This document shows positions 15,538 to 24,778 of a DNA stretch of 64,000 nucleotides, piece after piece. The translations under genes and the position numbers were made by a program. Where the stretch lies: NCBI GenBank assembly GCA_019931185.1, contig JAINDK010000025.1, positions 1 to 64,000 on the forward strand. The letters run 5' to 3'. The notes under the pieces are model-generated. The model ran no database searches and was not told the DNA's origin. It saw only the letters and a program-made list of their open reading frames with translations. Position 1 is the first letter of the stretch, and every line of letters begins with the position of its first letter. This DNA comes from Bryobacter sp. CoA8 C33 (lineage in GTDB: Bacteria; Acidobacteriota; Terriglobia; Bryobacterales; Bryobacteraceae).

Positions 15538-18095
15538 TGCAACTCCTTCTGCAACTCAGCCAGAATCTGTAACGCCTCGATCGGCCGCAATTCATCGAGC
15601 TGCAACGCCCGGATCCGCGCCGCGATATCTCCGCCCACCGGCTCGAACAGCCGGATCTGCAGCGGCGCCGGTGCCCGGCTCGCCGCCGCCGGCGCCAGTT
15701 GCTGCTTCTCATGCAGCGCCAGAATTTGCCGCGCCCGATCAATCACCAACTCCGGCAACGCCGCTAGGCGCGCCACCTCGATGCCGAAGCTCTTGCCCGC
15801 CGCCCCCGGCTCCACCTTCCGCAAGAACACGATCTGATCTCCCGCCTCTTTCACCGCCACATTCAGATTCCGCACCCCTACGAGCGTGTCCTCGAGCACC
15901 GTCAGCTCGTGATAATGCGTTGCAAACAACGTCTTCGCGCCCACACGCTGATGCAAAAACTCCACCACGCTCCAGGCCAGCGCCATCCCGTCATAAGTCG
16001 AAGTCCCCCGCCCGATCTCGTCGAGCACCACCAGGCTCCGCGCCGTCGCCGTATTTAAAATCAGCGCCGTCTCCGTCATCTCCACCATGAATGTCGAACG
16101 CCCCCGCGCCACATGGTCCGCCGCGCCAATTCGGGTAAACACCCGGTCCACCAGCGGCAACACCGCTTCCTCCGCCGGTACGAAGCTTCCCATCTGCGCC
16201 AGAATCACCATCATCGCCGCCTGCCGCAGATACGTCGACTTGCCCCCCATGTTCGGCCCCGTAATCACTGCCACATACTTCTCACGGTCCAGATACAAAT
16301 CATTCGGGATAAACCGTCCCGCCTCGGCCTCCACCAGCAGCTCCACCACCGGATGCCTCCCGCCCGCCACCCGAAACTCACCCTCCGCCGAAAATTGCGG
16401 ACGCACATACCGCCGCCCCGCCGCCACCTCCGCCAGCCCAGCCAGCACATCCACTTCCGCCACCGCCCCAGCCGTCCGCCGGATCTCCCCCGCAAACCCC
16501 GCCACATGCGCCCGTAGCCCCTGAAACAATTCCTTCTCGATGGCCAGAATCCGCTCTTCCGCCTCCAGAATCTTCGTCTCCAACTCCTTCAACTCCGGTG
16601 TCGTAAACCGCTCCGCGTTCACCAGCGTCTGCTTCCGGTCATAGTCCTTCGGCGCCAGATGCAGGTTCGTCTTCGATATCTCGATGTAGTACCCGAATAC
16701 ATTGTTGAAGCGCACCTTCAGGCTTTGGATCCCCGTGCGCTCCCTCTCCCTCACCTCCACTTGCGCCACATACTGCTTCCCGTTCCGCTGTATGTCGCGC
16801 AACTCATCGAGCTCCGCGCTCACACCATCCCGAATCACACCGCCATCGGCCAACACCGCCGGCGGCTCCGCGCTCAGGCTCCCCAACACCCGCTCCCGCA
16901 TCTCGCTCAAATCCAACATTTCCCCATCAAGACGCCGTAACAACTCCCCGCTAAACCCCTTCAGCTTTTCCTGGATTCCCGGCACTTGATCGAGTGACTT
17001 CACCAGTGCCAGCAGCTCCCGCGGCCCCGCCGTATTCATCGTCACCTTCGCCAGCAGCCGCTCGATATCCGCAATCGCGCCCAGCCGCTCGCGAATCCCC
17101 CCCCGCGCGATCGTCGCCTTCACCAACTCTCCCACGGCATCGAGCCGCGCCTCGATTTCCTTTTCCTCCACCGACGGCCGCAGAATCCGTCTCCGCAATA
17201 ACCGCGCCCCCATTCCCGTCACCGTCTCATCAATCGCCGCGATCAGCGTGCTGTTCCGCCCCCCTCCCAAATCAGCCGAAAACAGCGGCTCCACCAACTC
17301 CAGGTTTCGCACCGTAACCGGGTCGAGCACCATCGCCTCGCCGCGCTCGTAATATCCAGGCCGGTCCAGATGGTCCAGTGCCGCCTTCTGCGTCTCCCGC
17401 AAATAATGCAGCAGCGCCCCCGCCGCCCGCACCGCCAGCGGATGCGGCCCCAGGCCACAACCATCGAGCGAATGCAGCTTGAAGTGATCCTTCAGCAGCC
17501 GCTCTCCATAATCAAGATCAAAGATCCACGGCTCTACCGTCGTTTGCAATCCAGGCAGATTCGCGTCCTTCACCGGCAGCAGCACTTCCTTGATACTCAG
17601 CGTCTCCACCACCGGCCCCACCTCGTGTGCCGCCAGTACCGTTACGCGAAACTCCCCCGTCGATACATCCACATACCCCAGCCCCACCCGCGCCGGATCC
17701 TTCGCATCCCGCGCCACCGCCCCCAGATAATTGTTCTCCCGCGCCCGCAATACATTGGCTTCCGTCGCCGTCCCCGGTGTTACGATCCGCGTAATCTCCC
17801 GGTTCACCAGCTTCTTGCCCGGCCCTGGCAGCTCCATCTGCTCACAGATCGCCACCCGGTAACCCTTCTGGATCAGCCGCGCAATGTAGCCCTCGCTCGA
17901 GTGGTACGGCACTCCGCACATCGGCGTCCCGTGCCGCGCCGTCAGCGTGATCTCGAGTTCCCGCGCCGCCGTCGTGGCGTCCTCATGAAACAACTCGTAA
18001 AAATCGCCCAGCCGGAACAGCAGCAGCGCATTCGGCGCCTGTTGCTTGATCGAATGATATTGCCGCATCAGCGGCGTCGCGGCGCTATCCGTCAT
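15534..18095 (-). CDS. mutS: DNA mismatch repair ATPase MutS
   Basis: MutS recognises mismatches and starts strand-specific repair. The 853-residue length is standard. The mismatch-binding Phe-x-Glu is in GDFYELF near residue 33; the connector, lever and clamp domains follow; the ATPase domain has Walker A GPNMGGKST at about 613-621, the DEIGRGTSTYDG Walker B region and the FATHYHEL motif. Its start shares one base with the stop of glutamate dehydrogenase (TGATG), and its stop overlaps the anmK start. No mutL is in the window. Confidence 0.98.
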   Translation of the reverse strand: MTDSAATPLMRQYHSIKQQAPNALLLFRLGDFYELFHEDATTAARELEITLTARHGTPMCGVPYHSSEGYIARLIQKGYRVAICEQMELPGPGKKLVNREITRIVTPGTATEANVLRARENNYLGAVARDAKDPARVGLGYVDVSTGEFRVTVLAAHEVGPVVETLSIKEVLLPVKDANLPGLQTTVEPWIFDLDYGERLLKDHFKLHSLDGCGLGPHPLAVRAAGALLHYLRETQKAALDHLDRPGYYERGEAMVLDPVTVRNLELVEPLFSADLGGGRNSTLIAAIDETVTGMGARLLRRRILRPSVEEKEIEARLDAVGELVKATIARGGIRERLGAIADIERLLAKVTMNTAGPRELLALVKSLDQVPGIQEKLKGFSGELLRRLDGEMLDLSEMRERVLGSLSAEPPAVLADGGVIRDGVSAELDELRDIQRNGKQYVAQVEVRERERTGIQSLKVRFNNVFGYYIEISKTNLHLAPKDYDRKQTLVNAERFTTPELKELETKILEAEERILAIEKELFQGLRAHVAGFAGEIRRTAGAVAEVDVLAGLAEVAAGRRYVRPQFSAEGEFRVAGGRHPVVELLVEAEAGRFIPNDLYLDREKYVAVITGPNMGGKSTYLRQAAMMVILAQMGSFVPAEEAVLPLVDRVFTRIGAADHVARGRSTFMVEMTETALILNTATARSLVVLDEIGRGTSTYDGMALAWSVVEFLHQRVGAKTLFATHYHELTVLEDTLVGVRNLNVAVKEAGDQIVFLRKVEPGAAGKSFGIEVARLAALPELVIDRARQILALHEKQQLAPAAASRAPAPLQIRLFEPVGGDIAARIRALQLDELRPIEALQILAELQKELQ

Positions 18096-19354
18096 CAGGC
18101 ATACAAACCGCGCAGTTTGATCGTAAACGCCACCCGGTCGATCGCCAGCATATAGGCCGCCGTGCGGTTATCGACCCCGTGCTTGCCCGCATAGCTCACC
18201 ACATCCCGGAAGCTCGCCACCATCATCTCCTCCAGCCGGTCGTTCACCAGTTGCTCGTTCCAGAAGTAGCCCTGCCGGTCCTGCACCCATTCAAAATAGG
18301 ACACCGTCACGCCTCCGGCATTCGCCAGAATATCCGGGATCACAAAAACCCCTTTTTCCTTCAGCACCGGGTCCGCCGGCGCCGTCGTCGGACCGTTCGC
18401 CCCCTCGGTCAGAATCCGCGCCCGGATCCGGTGCGCATTCCCCGACGTGATCACATTCTCCTTCGCTGCCGGCACCAGTACGTCGCATTCCAGATACAGC
18501 GCCTCTTCCTTGTCGATATTCTCCCCACCCGGAAAATCCACAATCGAACCCGTCTCCACCCGGTGCGCCATCAGCTTCTCAATATCAAGTCCCCCCGCGT
18601 TGTAAACCGCTCCATCCCACTCGATCACACTCACCACCTTCATGCCGGCCTGCGCCATCAGCCGCGCCGCCTGCCCCCCCACGTTGCCAAAGCCCTGCAC
18701 CACTACCCGCGCCTGCTCCCGCTCGATGCCAAACTTCTTCAGCGCCTCCAGCGTCACAAACAAGCACCCTCGCCCCGTCGCCTCCGTCCTCCCCCGCGAT
18801 CCCCCCAGATCGAGCGGCTTGCCCGTCACCACCGCTGTAACCGTATGCCGCTTGTGCATCGAGTACGTGTCCATGATCCATGCCATCGTCTGCTGGTTCG
18901 TCCCCATGTCCGGCGCCGGCACGTCCAGCTCCGGCCCGATCACATCCATCATCTCCGCCGTATACCGCCGCGTGATCCGCTCCAATTCCCGCTGCGACAG
19001 GATTGCCGGATCACAGATCACCCCGCCCTTGCCCCCGCCATACGGGATGTTCACCACCGCGCACTTCCACGTCATCCAACTCGCCAGCGCCCTCACTTCA
19101 TCGAGCGTCACGTCCGGCGCGTAGCGGATCCCGCCCTTGGCCGGACCCCGCGCGATCGAGTGCTGCACCCGGTACCCCGTAAATACCTCAATCCGCCCGT
19201 CGTCCAACTCTACCGGGATATAAACCGTCACCTCCCGCGACGGCGTTCGCAAGATCTTCGCGATTCCCGCATCCAGATCCAGGGCCTCCGCCGCCAGATC
19301 GAAACGTGCTTCCGCCGCTTGCAACGGGTTCAACTCGTCATCATGAGCGCTCAT
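18095..19354 (-). CDS. Glutamate dehydrogenase (Glu/Leu/Phe/Val family)
   Basis: The 419-residue enzyme catalyses reversible oxidative deamination, most likely of glutamate, with NAD(P). The substrate domain has GGIRYAPDV, the catalytic-lysine motif PYGGGKGGV and PAPDMGTN; the nucleotide domain has [12 protein letters not shown]. The length and the [14 protein letters not shown] segment fit hexameric glutamate dehydrogenases of the GudB/RocG type better than leucine or phenylalanine enzymes, which are shorter. Coenzyme preference cannot be read with confidence. Only 24 bp separate its start from the divergent M14-like gene. Confidence 0.92.
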   Translation of the reverse strand: MSAHDDELNPLQAAEARFDLAAEALDLDAGIAKILRTPSREVTVYIPVELDDGRIEVFTGYRVQHSIARGPAKGGIRYAPDVTLDEVRALASWMTWKCAVVNIPYGGGKGGVICDPAILSQRELERITRRYTAEMMDVIGPELDVPAPDMGTNQQTMAWIMDTYSMHKRHTVTAVVTGKPLDLGGSRGRTEATGRGCLFVTLEALKKFGIEREQARVVVQGFGNVGGQAARLMAQAGMKVVSVIEWDGAVYNAGGLDIEKLMAHRVETGSIVDFPGGENIDKEEALYLECDVLVPAAKENVITSGNAHRIRARILTEGANGPTTAPADPVLKEKGVFVIPDILANAGGVTVSYFEWVQDRQGYFWNEQLVNDRLEEMMVASFRDVVSYAGKHGVDNRTAAYMLAIDRVAFTIKLRGLYA

Positions 19355-19378
19355 TGTGCGATCCTTTTCACTTACAGT

Positions 19379-20092
19379 ATGGCAGCATCCTCTCTTGCCC
19401 TCAGCCGCCGTTCCCTCCTCTTGTCCGCCCTCTCCCGCCCCCTCTCAATCGGCGGCATCCGCTTCTTCGTCGAGAAAAACGGCCGCTCCCGCCGCCGCTA
19501 CCTCCACATCCACGGCAACGAGTCCACCGCCCGCGATCTCCTCCGCGATCACCTAAAATCCCACAAAGGCACTTTCTTCTTCGTCGATAGCCAAACCCGC
19601 CACGTCCCCGTCGGCGCCTGCCTCATCGATCCCAATCGCATGTTCACCGCCCTCGGCGCCGCCCGCAGCCTCAAGCGCATCAACCCCTCCGCCTCGCCCG
19701 CCCAAATCGACGCCGCCCTCGCCCTCCTCGCCCATGACCGCGAACGCTTCCTCCGCACCGTCATCCCCCCTCACGGCGGCCTCCTCATCGCTCTCCATAA
19801 CAACTCGGAGGGCTACAACGTTCAAGACGAAATTCCCACCAGCGATCAGGTCCATCTCCCCGATCCCGATCACCCCCGCGATTTTGTCCTCGCCACCAAT
19901 GAAGAGGATTTCCACCGCGCCTCCCGCGGCAGCTTCAATATCGTCCTCCAAAAAAGTGTCCGCTCCGATGACGGCAGCTTCTCCGTTCTCGCCGCCTCGC
20001 GTGGCATCCGCTATATCAATGTCGAAGCCGCTCTCGGTAACTATTCTAAACAAAAGGAAATTCTTGACTTTCTCGAGTCCGTACTAGCTTGA
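19379..20092 (+). CDS. Compact M14-like zinc carboxypeptidase/amidase-type protein
   Basis: This 237-residue protein carries what look like the M14 catalytic elements in order: HGNE (His45, Glu48) as the HxxE zinc motif, DPNRMF at 84-89 resembling the DLNRNF substrate motif, LHNNS with His140 as third zinc ligand, and NVE with Glu216 as candidate general base. It is much shorter than classical carboxypeptidases. The N terminus contains [10 protein letters not shown], a possible Tat leader, so it may act in the envelope, for instance on wall peptides. The ATG at 19379 is favoured by the Tat-like start; a longer frame to the left only shadows the dehydrogenase gene. Confidence 0.65.
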   Translation: MAASSLALSRRSLLLSALSRPLSIGGIRFFVEKNGRSRRRYLHIHGNESTARDLLRDHLKSHKGTFFFVDSQTRHVPVGACLIDPNRMFTALGAARSLKRINPSASPAQIDAALALLAHDRERFLRTVIPPHGGLLIALHNNSEGYNVQDEIPTSDQVHLPDPDHPRDFVLATNEEDFHRASRGSFNIVLQKSVRSDDGSFSVLAASRGIRYINVEAALGNYSKQKEILDFLESVLA

Positions 20093-20819
20093 AAAGTGGG
20101 CGCTCCAGCATTTCGGGCAGCCGCCAGCCGAGCCTTTCCCTCTCCCACCCTGGAATGCAACACGTTGCTCTCCCGTTCGGATTCCGGATGAAACGCGGGA
20201 CAATGTCTTTGCCGCCCCGTCTACCCTCTGCCAGTCTGCCGGTTACAGCGAGGTACAACTCCAAAGCCCGGATTCCAGGAATTCGCCCTCCTCGGTGGCC
20301 CAATCGAGGCGAGCCGGCGCTGGCGCCGAGGGTAAATCGCCGAACACGGCAGCCACCTTCCAACGCCGGTTTGCCCGCGCCAAGATCCTCTCTTCCCGCC
20401 CCTTGGCTTCGAGAAGAACTCTCTTTTCCCCAAATAGAATTACTTCCTGGTCCCAACCGAAACCCGCTCGAAAACCACCCTGAACCCCGCCGCCTCCATG
20501 GAATGAACTCGGGTGTCGAAGCTTTCGCTGTGAATTCTTGATTCGCCTCAGCCGACTTCCCCCGCGACCACGCCGGGCTAGCGAACATAGACAGCGCCTC
20601 AACTATGTTCACTCGCTTGCCATCCAGCATCACCCACCCAGAGCGAAACCCCGAATGCCATCATCGATGGTTTCCAAACGCAACTAGCGTTTCTTGCCAG
20701 GGGCATAGTCCTGCCCAGGTTCAGCCGCCATTCACTTCAAGGATCAGAAATAGTACCGATCTGCCTATAGTTCTATAGGTTTTACCTTAGAGCAGTGTTT
20801 ACCCTTTTCCTGTACGGAT
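20093..20819. other. Long non-coding interval upstream of the first PEP-CTERM gene
   Basis: No gene is supported in these 727 bp. A 195-codon open frame on the - strand (20046-20633) lacks recognisable motifs, a good start context and the codon bias of neighbours. The right part holds several short inverted repeats: GAACATAG/CTATGTTC (20583-20610), CCATC/GATGG (20658-20670), AAACGC/GCGTTT (20676-20692) and CCTATAG/CTATAGG (20764-20779). The C-over-G bias typical of the window is weaker here. Confidence 0.6.
20764..20779. promoter_or_regulatory. Perfect palindrome 41 bp before the PEP-CTERM gene
   Basis: CCTATAG and CTATAGG flank a 2-nt centre. It sits where a promoter or operator would be expected for the gene at 20820. 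A different short inverted repeat, CTAAG/CTTAG (22007-22023), sits at a similar place before the second PEP-CTERM gene. Binding protein unknown. Confidence 0.35.
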
Positions 20820-21569
20820 ATGAAAGACCATCTTTTTCAACTTACTCTCAACGCAATCCTTTTGCTAACTGTCCACGGCTCGGCATCCGCAACATCTATC
20901 TGGTTGCGGGATACGCCCGTCCCCTCGGATCACTTTCACAACAACGGAACGGAAAGCCTCAAGCGCGAGGGCGTCGGTACGATTGATAACGGCAACTACT
21001 GGGCTGGTATGCTCGATTTTCAGGCGAACCTCGTCTCGGGAAATGCTTCTGACCCCAATTGGTTTAATCTACTCACATATTGCATCGACCCCTTCAAAAG
21101 TCTCAACGTTGGCCCCGCGAACGGTGCCGGTGGTCTCTTCACCGAAATGACCCTCACTCAATATTTTACGACCTACACCCCGGCTGTCTTCAATGTGGCT
21201 ACCACGGTTAATCGCATACAAAAGCTGTGGGCCCTTGCCTTCAACCTCTCCGATGATTCCGCGAACAACGCCGCTGCCTTCCAGTTCCTGATCTGGGAAT
21301 ACATCGCCGACGGAGCCGCCATCGATTTCACCAATGGAAGAGTCAAAATATCGGACGCCACAATTCGAAACATCGCCATCAACTGGAACGATCAGGGTAA
21401 TACGGCCACCACTTCCACGACACTCTTCGCAATTCAGGGCAACGATAAGCAGAGCTTTCTCCGCGTCGACCCCAGTATCCCCACCAATGAAAATGTTCCA
21501 GAACCTGGAAGCTACGCTCTTATCGGTTGTGGCTTGTTGGGCCTTGCTCTGTCCCGCCGCCGGAAATAA
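20820..21569 (+). CDS. PEP-CTERM sorting domain protein, paralog 1
   Basis: The 249-residue protein has an N-terminal signal peptide ending near SASA and a C-terminal PEP-CTERM tripartite signal: VPEPGSYALIGCGLLGLALSRRRK has the Pro-Glu-Pro, a hydrophobic helix and a basic tail (226-249). Such tails are cut and transferred by an exosortase, fitting surface or biofilm-matrix proteins. The body shares blocks with the next gene: LLTYCIDP, RIQKLWALAF and FQFLIWEYIADG. The shared TYCIDP cysteine block and WEYIAD are seen in several short PEP-CTERM proteins. No exosortase is in the window. A strong terminator follows. Confidence 0.9.
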   Translation: MKDHLFQLTLNAILLLTVHGSASATSIWLRDTPVPSDHFHNNGTESLKREGVGTIDNGNYWAGMLDFQANLVSGNASDPNWFNLLTYCIDPFKSLNVGPANGAGGLFTEMTLTQYFTTYTPAVFNVATTVNRIQKLWALAFNLSDDSANNAAAFQFLIWEYIADGAAIDFTNGRVKISDATIRNIAINWNDQGNTATTSTTLFAIQGNDKQSFLRVDPSIPTNENVPEPGSYALIGCGLLGLALSRRRK

Positions 21570-21595
21570 GCTGCTTCCTCTCTCCAATCCACTCT

Positions 21596-21630
21596 GCCGG
21601 ACCCGCGAGGGTCCGGCCCTTTTCTTTTCT
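21596..21630 (+). terminator. Rho-independent terminator
   Basis: A 9-bp perfect GC-rich stem (21596-21604 with 21609-21617) with a GCGA tetraloop is followed by CCTTTTCTTTT. It ends the first PEP-CTERM gene's transcript, so the second paralog must have its own promoter. The rest of the interval 21631-22071 contains only the short inverted repeat CTAAG/CTTAG at 22007-22023 and no supported gene. Confidence 0.9.
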
Positions 21631-22071
21631 AACTTTGAAGCGCCATCCCCGGACGGCGCTTTTCCCTCAAAAACTCCTGGAAGCTCTGTTCCGGCCCGCC
21701 CGTCCCAGCCACCTTCCACCTCTTCCCATCCCGCCTCATCCTATTGCCTGCGCCAGCCCGCCAGCCCAACCTGGCCCTTCCAGAGCGACGATCATTCCCG
21801 GTGGCCCGTTCCCTCCAACGTCGCCAAAGCTACAAATGGAACACAACCCCCAGTCAAGCTCACTGCCGTCTCTTACAAGATCTCTGAAGTCCGTCAGCGA
21901 ATCCGGCAACGATGGCGTCTCTCCCTGCAAATCTTCCATCAAAATCGCTCCTGAATCGCGAAGCTGCCCTTTCAGCAAGCTCGGCCGGGCCAAGTAGTTC
22001 CAGGTACTAAGTAAACTCCTTAGCCATAGTCCCAGTGTGTTCGAGGGGCTAGTCTCAATTCATAGAGAAGT

Positions 22072-22773
22072 ATGAAGACTAAACATCATTCCTTTTCGCT
22101 GTTGCTGGGCACCCTGCTGGCAGCCATTTCCCCTTGCGCCGCTTCTACAATTGTCTACCTGCGGGACGCTCCACCAGCCGGAGACTTTTACCACAACGGG
22201 CTCTACCTCTCCGGCGCAGGTTCGCTCGGCGCCAACTCCGTCCGCGCTGGCCTATTTGAATTACAAGCCAGCTTCAATGACCTGCCCGGCTCCTACTTCA
22301 ACCTCCTAACGTACTGCATCGATCCCTACATTCCCCTCAGTGTCGCTCCCGCGGGTGATTCGGGCTACGCCTTCCAATGGATATCCCCCAACGAATATGG
22401 CTTCTCTCAAGCTCTCACCCGGAAACTCCAAAAGCTCTGGGGCAATGCCTTCGCCGACGCTCAGGCCTCACCGACGGCCGCCGCCGCTTTTCAATTCCTG
22501 GTTTGGGAATACATCGCCGACCCCATCTTCGACTTCTCCGCCGGTCACGTTCAGCTCAACAACCCCGATGTCCTTGCGCAAGCGCTCACCTGGCACAGCC
22601 AACTCCCTTCATGGACCAGTAACGTTCTCCTCCATGTCTTCGATGGCCGCTCCGCCAGCCGGCAGAGTTTCCTTCTCTACGAAAACACGATGCCCATGGC
22701 CGAAAACCCCGAACCTTCCACTTGGCTTATGCTCGGCGCCGGTCTACTGGCGCTGCACCGGTCTCGGCGATAG
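22072..22773 (+). CDS. PEP-CTERM sorting domain protein, paralog 2
   Basis: The 233-residue product parallels its neighbour: a signal peptide, YLRDAPPAGDFYHNG matching WLRDTPVPSDHFHNNG of paralog 1, LLTYCIDP, KLQKLWGNAF, FQFLVWEYIADP, and a C-terminal NPEPSTWLMLGAGLLALHRSRR sorting signal (212-233). The two clearly arose by tandem duplication and have diverged. It should be exported and processed by an exosortase encoded elsewhere. The start has GAGAAGT just upstream. Its last 47 bp overlap the 3' end of the convergent oligopeptidase gene, so the sorting signal lies inside the overlap. Confidence 0.9.
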   Translation: MKTKHHSFSLLLGTLLAAISPCAASTIVYLRDAPPAGDFYHNGLYLSGAGSLGANSVRAGLFELQASFNDLPGSYFNLLTYCIDPYIPLSVAPAGDSGYAFQWISPNEYGFSQALTRKLQKLWGNAFADAQASPTAAAAFQFLVWEYIADPIFDFSAGHVQLNNPDVLAQALTWHSQLPSWTSNVLLHVFDGRSASRQSFLLYENTMPMAENPEPSTWLMLGAGLLALHRSRR

Positions 22774-24778
22774 CAAAGGCATAGCACCGCGCCAATTCCC
22801 TCAGACGGTCATAGCGCCCCGAAGCCCCCCCATGTCCCGCCTCCAGGTTCACCTGCAGCAGGATCTTTCGCGCCCCCCGCTGGTGCTTGCGCAGCTTCGC
22901 TGCCCACTTCACCGGCTCCCAATAGCCTACCTGCGAGTCGTTCAGGCTCGTATAGATGTATAGCGCCGGATACTCCCTCTCGCCCACGTTGTCGTATGGC
23001 GAGTACGTCTTCATATAGTGGTAAAACTCTTCCCGCTCGGGATCTCCAAACTCATCGATGTCCGTTGTCGATAGCGGGATCGACTTGTCCTCGAGTGTTG
23101 AGATCACATCCACAAACGGCACTCCCGCGATCACCGCTCCAAACAATTCCGGCCGCTCGTTCATCACCGCCCCCACCAGCAGTCCCCCCGCGCTCGCCCC
23201 TTCAATCACCAGCCGCTCCGGCGCCGCATACCCCTCCTTCACCAGTTTCTCCGCGCAGGCGATAAAGTCGGAAAACGTGTTTTTCTTCCGCAGCAGCTTC
23301 CCGTCTTCATACCAGCTGTAGCCTAGATCCGTACCTCCCCGGATATGCGCGATCGCATACGCAAATCCCCGGTCGAGCAACGCCAGCCGGCTCGCGGAAA
23401 ATCCCGGATCGATCGCGATCGCATAACTTCCGTAGCCGTACAGCAGCGCCCGCCCGCTTCCGTCCCGAGCCAATCCCTTCCGGTAGGCAATCGTCATCGG
23501 CACCCTGACCCCGTCCACGCTCTCCGCCGCCGTGCGCTCCACTGCATACGCCCCGGCGTCATAGCCCCCTAACACCTTCTGTTGCTTCAACAGCACCCGC
23601 TCCCGGCTCACCAGGTTGTAGTCGAATGTCGACTGCGGCGTCACCATCGACGAATACTGAAAGCGAATCAGATCCGTGTGAAACTCCGCATTGCTGCCGA
23701 ACCCCAGCGAGTAAGCCGCCTCCTCGAATGCAATCTCATGCCACGCCCCCGTCCCCATTTCCACCACCCGCAAGCTCGGTAATCCCTCCAGCCGCATCAG
23801 ATACACCGCATGCCGCTCCAGATGCACCATCCCCTGCACATATTGCCCCGCCGCCGGCGCAATCACTTCCTCTAGCTCTCCCCCCTCCACCTGCATCCGC
23901 GCCACCCGAAAGTCCCGCGCCGTATCGTTGATCCGCAGGTAGAAATGCCAGCCATGATGCGTCAGCCCATAGCTGATCCCTTCCCGCCGCGGCAGCACCA
24001 ACCGAAACTCGCCCTCCGGTCGCCGCGCATCGAGCACCCGCGCCTCGCTCGTCTTCCCCGAAGACGCTGTCAACACCAGATACCCCTTCGATAACGTCTT
24101 GCCGATCCCCACCCGAAAGCGCTCATCGCTTTCCTCGTAAACCAGCACATCCTCTTCCACGGGCCGCCCTACCCGGTGCCGCCAAACCTGATAACTCCTC
24201 TTGGTCCGCTCTTGCTCCCGCGAATAAAACAACGTCTCCCCGTCCTCGGCCCACACCACGCTCGCCACCTTCTCGATCACATCCGCCAGATTCCCGCCCG
24301 TCCGCAGATCCCGGATCTCCAGCTTGTACTCCCGGTACCCCGTCGTATCCGTTGCATAGGCCAATTGCATCTGATCCGGGCTCATTGCCGTCAGCCCCAG
24401 CGAAAAAAACTTCCTCCCTCGCGCCAGTTCATTGCTGTCGAGCAGCACCTCCTCTTCCCCGTCGATCGTGCCCTTCTTCCGCGCCAGAATCGAGTACTGC
24501 TTGCCCTCCTCCGTCCGCGTGTAATAAAAATACCCTTCAAATCGGCTCGGTACCGACATGTCGGTTTGCTCGATCCGCCCCAGCATGTCCTGATAGATCT
24601 CCTCCTCGAGCCCTCCCCATTGCCCCATTTCCGCCGCCGCATACGCGTTCTCCGCCTGGATGTAGGCCATCACTGCCGGATCCTCGCGGTCCCGAAAATA
24701 GAAGTAGGGATCCTCGCGCCGGTCCCCGAATGACTCGAGCGTTTGCGGCCGCTCAACGGCCCGTGGCGGGTTCTGCAT
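22727..24778 (-). CDS. S9 family peptidase (oligopeptidase B/prolyl oligopeptidase type)
   Basis: The 683-residue serine peptidase has an N-terminal beta-propeller and a C-terminal alpha/beta-hydrolase domain. The catalytic triad is visible: Ser in EGASAGGLL, Asp in SLNDSQVGYWEP and His in EAGHGGASGRYD. Oligopeptidase-B features include YGSYAIAIDPGF, HIRGGTDLGYSWYEDG and the acidic PERLVIEGASAG context. There is no signal peptide, so it probably trims peptides in the cytoplasm. The ATG at 24778 has GAGGAAA upstream and overlaps the lgt 3' end by 26 bp. Confidence 0.92.
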   Translation of the reverse strand: MQNPPRAVERPQTLESFGDRREDPYFYFRDREDPAVMAYIQAENAYAAAEMGQWGGLEEEIYQDMLGRIEQTDMSVPSRFEGYFYYTRTEEGKQYSILARKKGTIDGEEEVLLDSNELARGRKFFSLGLTAMSPDQMQLAYATDTTGYREYKLEIRDLRTGGNLADVIEKVASVVWAEDGETLFYSREQERTKRSYQVWRHRVGRPVEEDVLVYEESDERFRVGIGKTLSKGYLVLTASSGKTSEARVLDARRPEGEFRLVLPRREGISYGLTHHGWHFYLRINDTARDFRVARMQVEGGELEEVIAPAAGQYVQGMVHLERHAVYLMRLEGLPSLRVVEMGTGAWHEIAFEEAAYSLGFGSNAEFHTDLIRFQYSSMVTPQSTFDYNLVSRERVLLKQQKVLGGYDAGAYAVERTAAESVDGVRVPMTIAYRKGLARDGSGRALLYGYGSYAIAIDPGFSASRLALLDRGFAYAIAHIRGGTDLGYSWYEDGKLLRKKNTFSDFIACAEKLVKEGYAAPERLVIEGASAGGLLVGAVMNERPELFGAVIAGVPFVDVISTLEDKSIPLSTTDIDEFGDPEREEFYHYMKTYSPYDNVGEREYPALYIYTSLNDSQVGYWEPVKWAAKLRKHQRGARKILLQVNLEAGHGGASGRYDRLRELARCYAFAIAETGAAPVDRRRA

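Noticed and set aside
18179-19378. Long + strand frame leading into the M14-like gene
   Set aside because: It is antisense to the well-supported glutamate dehydrogenase; the real gene begins at 19379.
20046-20633. 195-codon - strand open frame
   Set aside because: No recognisable motif, no ribosome-binding site, low-complexity Gly/Arg content and overlap with the end of the M14-like gene.
21736-21993. 85-codon - strand frame between the PEP-CTERM genes
   Set aside because: No motif or convincing start signal, and it lies in a probable promoter region for the second paralog.
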